Shown here: one piece after another, positions 30,597-32,191 of the stretch
Layout: every line of letters begins with the position of its first letter
How positions within the stretch are numbered: position 1 is the first letter of the stretch
Assembly: GCF_004298145.1 (NCBI RefSeq)
Contig: NZ_SCRH01000073.1
Coordinates: 1-32,191, forward strand
Direction of reading: 5' to 3'
Length of the DNA stretch: 32,191 bases
Origin: Mycobacterium sp.
GTDB taxonomy: Bacteria; Actinomycetota; Actinomycetes; Mycobacteriales; Mycobacteriaceae
The notes under the pieces: model-generated
The model's input: the letters and a program-made list of their open reading frames with translations, nothing else
Told to the model about the DNA's origin: nothing
Database searches by the model: none
Translations under genes and position numbers: made by a program

Positions 30597-32018
30597 TTAC
30601 AGCGGGATGTTCTTGTGGCGGCCGCGGCGTGCCGGCGCCTGGGCCAGCGCCTCGGTGAGCTTGCTGCGGGTGTGGGAGGGGTCGATCTTCTCGTCGACCA
30701 CGCCGATCTCGATGGCGCTGTCCACGCCGCCCGCGATCCGCTCATGCTCGGCGGCCAGCTCGTTGTGCAGTACCTCGCGCTCGTGATCGGGCGCGGCGGC
30801 CAGCTTCTTCTTGTGCAGAATGCCGACCGCGGCCTTGGCGCCCATCACCGCGACCTCGGCGTCCGGCCAGGCATACACCTTGGTGGCGTTCAGCGACCGG
30901 GAGTTCATCGCGATGTAGGCGCCGCCGTAGGTCTTTCGGGTGACCAGGGTGACGCGCGGAACCGTGCACTCGCCGAAGGCGTGCAGTAGCTTGGCGCCGC
31001 GGCGCACCACGCCGCCCCACTCCTGGTCGACACCGGGCAGATAACCCGGCACGTCGACGACCACCACCAGCGGAATGCCGAAAGCGTCGCAGAGACGCAC
31101 GAAACGTGCTGCCTTCTCGGCGCTTTCGGAGTTCAGGCAACCGCCGAGGCGCAGGGGGTTGTTGGCCAGCACGCCGACCGTGCGGCCGGACAGCCGGCCC
31201 AGCCCGACCACCATGGACGGCGCCCAGTTGGCCTGGAACTCGTCGAACGGCGTGTCCTCGTCGAGGATCGCGGTTACGATCGGGCGTACTTCGTAGGCCC
31301 GCCGGGACGACTCGGGCAGCAGTGCGTGGATATCGGTATCACCGGCCTCGGCCTTGGTGCGGTCGAAATGCCCCTGCTGGCAGAACAATCCGACCAACCG
31401 CCGGCCGCGCTCGTAGGCGTCGAGCTCGTCGTCGGCGACGATGTGGCACACCCCGGACTTCTTGTGGTGGGTCTCGGGACCGCCGAGTGAGGCCATGTCG
31501 ACGTCCTCGCCGGTGACGCTGCGCACCACGTCCGGGCCCGTGACGAATACCCGGCTGTCCGGCGCCATGACGACGACGTCGGTCAGCGCCGGCCCGTAGG
31601 CGGCGCCGCCGGCCGCGAAGCCCACGACCACCGAGATCTGCGGGACATAGCCGGACGCCCGGATCATGGCCTCGAACACCAGGCCCACCGCGTGCAGGGC
31701 CTTCACGCCCTCGGCCAGCCGGGCACCGCCCGAGTGCCAGATACCCACGATCGGGCTCTGCTCCTCGATGGCGGTGTCGTAGGCGTTGACGATGTGCGTG
31801 CAACCCTCGATGCCCATGGCGCCGCCCATCACCGTGCCGTCGGTGCAGAACGCGATGGTGCGCACACCGTTCACGGTCCCGGCGGCGGCAAGCACACCGG
31901 AGCGGTCACGCTCGTGCAGCAGCTCGACGCTGTCGTTGTCGAAGAAATTGCTCAACCGCAACAGCGGGTCGCGGGGGTCGAGCGACTCGCCAACCGCCTC
32001 GGGGGCCGTGATAGTCAT
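30597..32018 (-). CDS. accD6: Acyl-CoA carboxylase carboxyltransferase subunit AccD6
   Basis: The 473-residue protein has the two crotonase-like lobes of acyl-CoA carboxylase beta subunits. In the N-lobe, Gly-Ile-Trp-His-Ser-Gly-Gly-Ala-Arg and Ala-Ala-Gly-Gly-Ala-Ala-Tyr form the oxyanion site. In the C-lobe, Asp-Val-Pro-Gly-Tyr-Leu-Pro-Gly and Gly-Gly-Ala-Tyr-Ile-Ala-Met follow. AccD6 with AccA3 carboxylates acetyl-CoA to malonyl-CoA for mycolic acid synthesis. The length equals M. tuberculosis AccD6 (Rv2247), and it follows kasB by 33 bases on the same strand, as in the FAS-II operon. The ATG at 32016-32018 has a good ribosome site, CAGGAG, 9 bases upstream. It is expected to be essential. 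Confidence 0.96.
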   Translation of the reverse strand: MTITAPEAVGESLDPRDPLLRLSNFFDNDSVELLHERDRSGVLAAAGTVNGVRTIAFCTDGTVMGGAMGIEGCTHIVNAYDTAIEEQSPIVGIWHSGGARLAEGVKALHAVGLVFEAMIRASGYVPQISVVVGFAAGGAAYGPALTDVVVMAPDSRVFVTGPDVVRSVTGEDVDMASLGGPETHHKKSGVCHIVADDELDAYERGRRLVGLFCQQGHFDRTKAEAGDTDIHALLPESSRRAYEVRPIVTAILDEDTPFDEFQANWAPSMVVGLGRLSGRTVGVLANNPLRLGGCLNSESAEKAARFVRLCDAFGIPLVVVVDVPGYLPGVDQEWGGVVRRGAKLLHAFGECTVPRVTLVTRKTYGGAYIAMNSRSLNATKVYAWPDAEVAVMGAKAAVGILHKKKLAAAPDHEREVLHNELAAEHERIAGGVDSAIEIGVVDEKIDPSHTRSKLTEALAQAPARRGRHKNIPL

Positions 32019-32051
32019 CGCAGGTCTCCTGATATTCCGGTGTTGCTCGGT

Positions 32052-32191
32052 TCAGTACCGCCCGAAGGCGATGGCGACGTTGTGTCCGCCGAAGCCGAAC
32101 GAGTTGTTGATCGCGTACTCGTAGTTGCCCGGCCGGGGTTTGCCCGCCACCACGTCCAGGTCGATTTCGGGGTCGAGGTTTTCCAGGTTCA
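32052..32191 (-). CDS. kasB: Beta-ketoacyl-ACP synthase KasB, C-terminal end
   Basis: Only the last 45 codons and the stop lie in the window. They include Asn-Asn-Ser-Phe-Gly-Phe-Gly-Gly-His-Asn, the conserved C-terminal motif of type II ketoacyl synthases that lines the active site, and end Phe-Gly-Arg-Tyr. KasB and KasA share this ending; KasB is assigned because accD6 follows kasB in mycobacteria. It elongates meromycolate chains to full length in FAS-II. Confidence 0.85.
   Translation of the reverse strand, partial: NLENLDPEIDLDVVAGKPRPGNYEYAINNSFGFGGHNVAIAFGRY

Noticed and set aside
1..32191. tRNA/rRNA genes, CRISPR arrays, insertion sequences, prophage or toxin-antitoxin pairs
   Set aside because: I saw no cloverleaf-like or rRNA segments, no regularly spaced repeats, and no transposase, integrase or recognised toxin motifs. 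A covariance-model scan would be needed to exclude small RNAs.

Overview
The window is chromosomal DNA of a Mycobacterium, most likely a slow grower related to the M. avium complex; the species cannot be fixed from sequence alone. The signs are high GC, a mycolate FAS-II end (accD6 followed by the last codons of kasB), a mycothiol-dependent dehydrogenase (mscR), an MmpL transporter, a cutinase and CYP124. From about 7.5 kb to the right end, gene order resembles, from memory, the M. tuberculosis Rv2273-to-Rv2246 segment in reverse, with some genes gained and some missing. There are no rRNA or tRNA genes, CRISPR arrays or insertion sequences that I could recognise.

Layout. (1) 1-7.4 kb, accessory-looking: the start of a secreted cutinase (-), a Baeyer-Villiger-type flavin monooxygenase (+), a convergent pair formed by a PlsC-type acyltransferase and a family-2 glycosyltransferase (-, translationally coupled), then a divergent MmpL transporter (+). 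Parts of this region are clearly richer in AT than the rest. (2) 7.5-12.4 kb: two DUF202 membrane proteins, a decayed haloacid dehalogenase fragment, an LppN-like lipoprotein, a SnoaL/NTF2-fold protein, CYP124, a secreted MmpS-like protein and a DapB-like oxidoreductase. (3) 12.5-19.7 kb: an actin-fold membrane protein with a Pro/Thr-rich tail, a small charged protein, the mscR / metallo-hydrolase / SABATH methyltransferase operon, and a divergent Rv2258c-like methyltransferase coupled to a serine beta-lactamase-fold esterase. (4) 19.8-22.8 kb: a DUF3145 protein with a strong terminator, a cysteine-containing winged-helix regulator coupled to a DUF488 protein, an F420-dependent-type nitroreductase and a small orphan protein. 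(5) 22.8-27.5 kb: diacylglycerol kinase and an alkyl-DHAP-synthase-like flavoprotein (-), divergent from a TetR regulator and glpD1 (+). (6) 27.5-30.6 kb: a TetR / aromatic-hydroxylase / SGNH-hydrolase cassette. (7) 30.6-32.2 kb: accD6 and the 3' end of kasB.

How the genes work together. Most of the window concerns lipids: mycolate precursor supply and elongation (accD6, kasB), glycerol-phosphate lipids (glpD1, the alkyl-DHAP-synthase-like protein, diacylglycerol kinase), lipid hydroxylation or esterification (CYP124, SABATH methyltransferase), and a possible glycolipid assembly-and-export group (glycosyltransferase, acyltransferase, MmpL). Many neighbours overlap by GTGA, TGATG or TTGA junctions, which points to operons. 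The best candidates for undescribed biology are the glycosyltransferase/acyltransferase/MmpL group with its inverted repeat, the perfect 18-bp palindrome near cyp124, and the TetR-monooxygenase-SGNH cassette. Gene names taken from M. tuberculosis rest on remembered similarity, not on a search.
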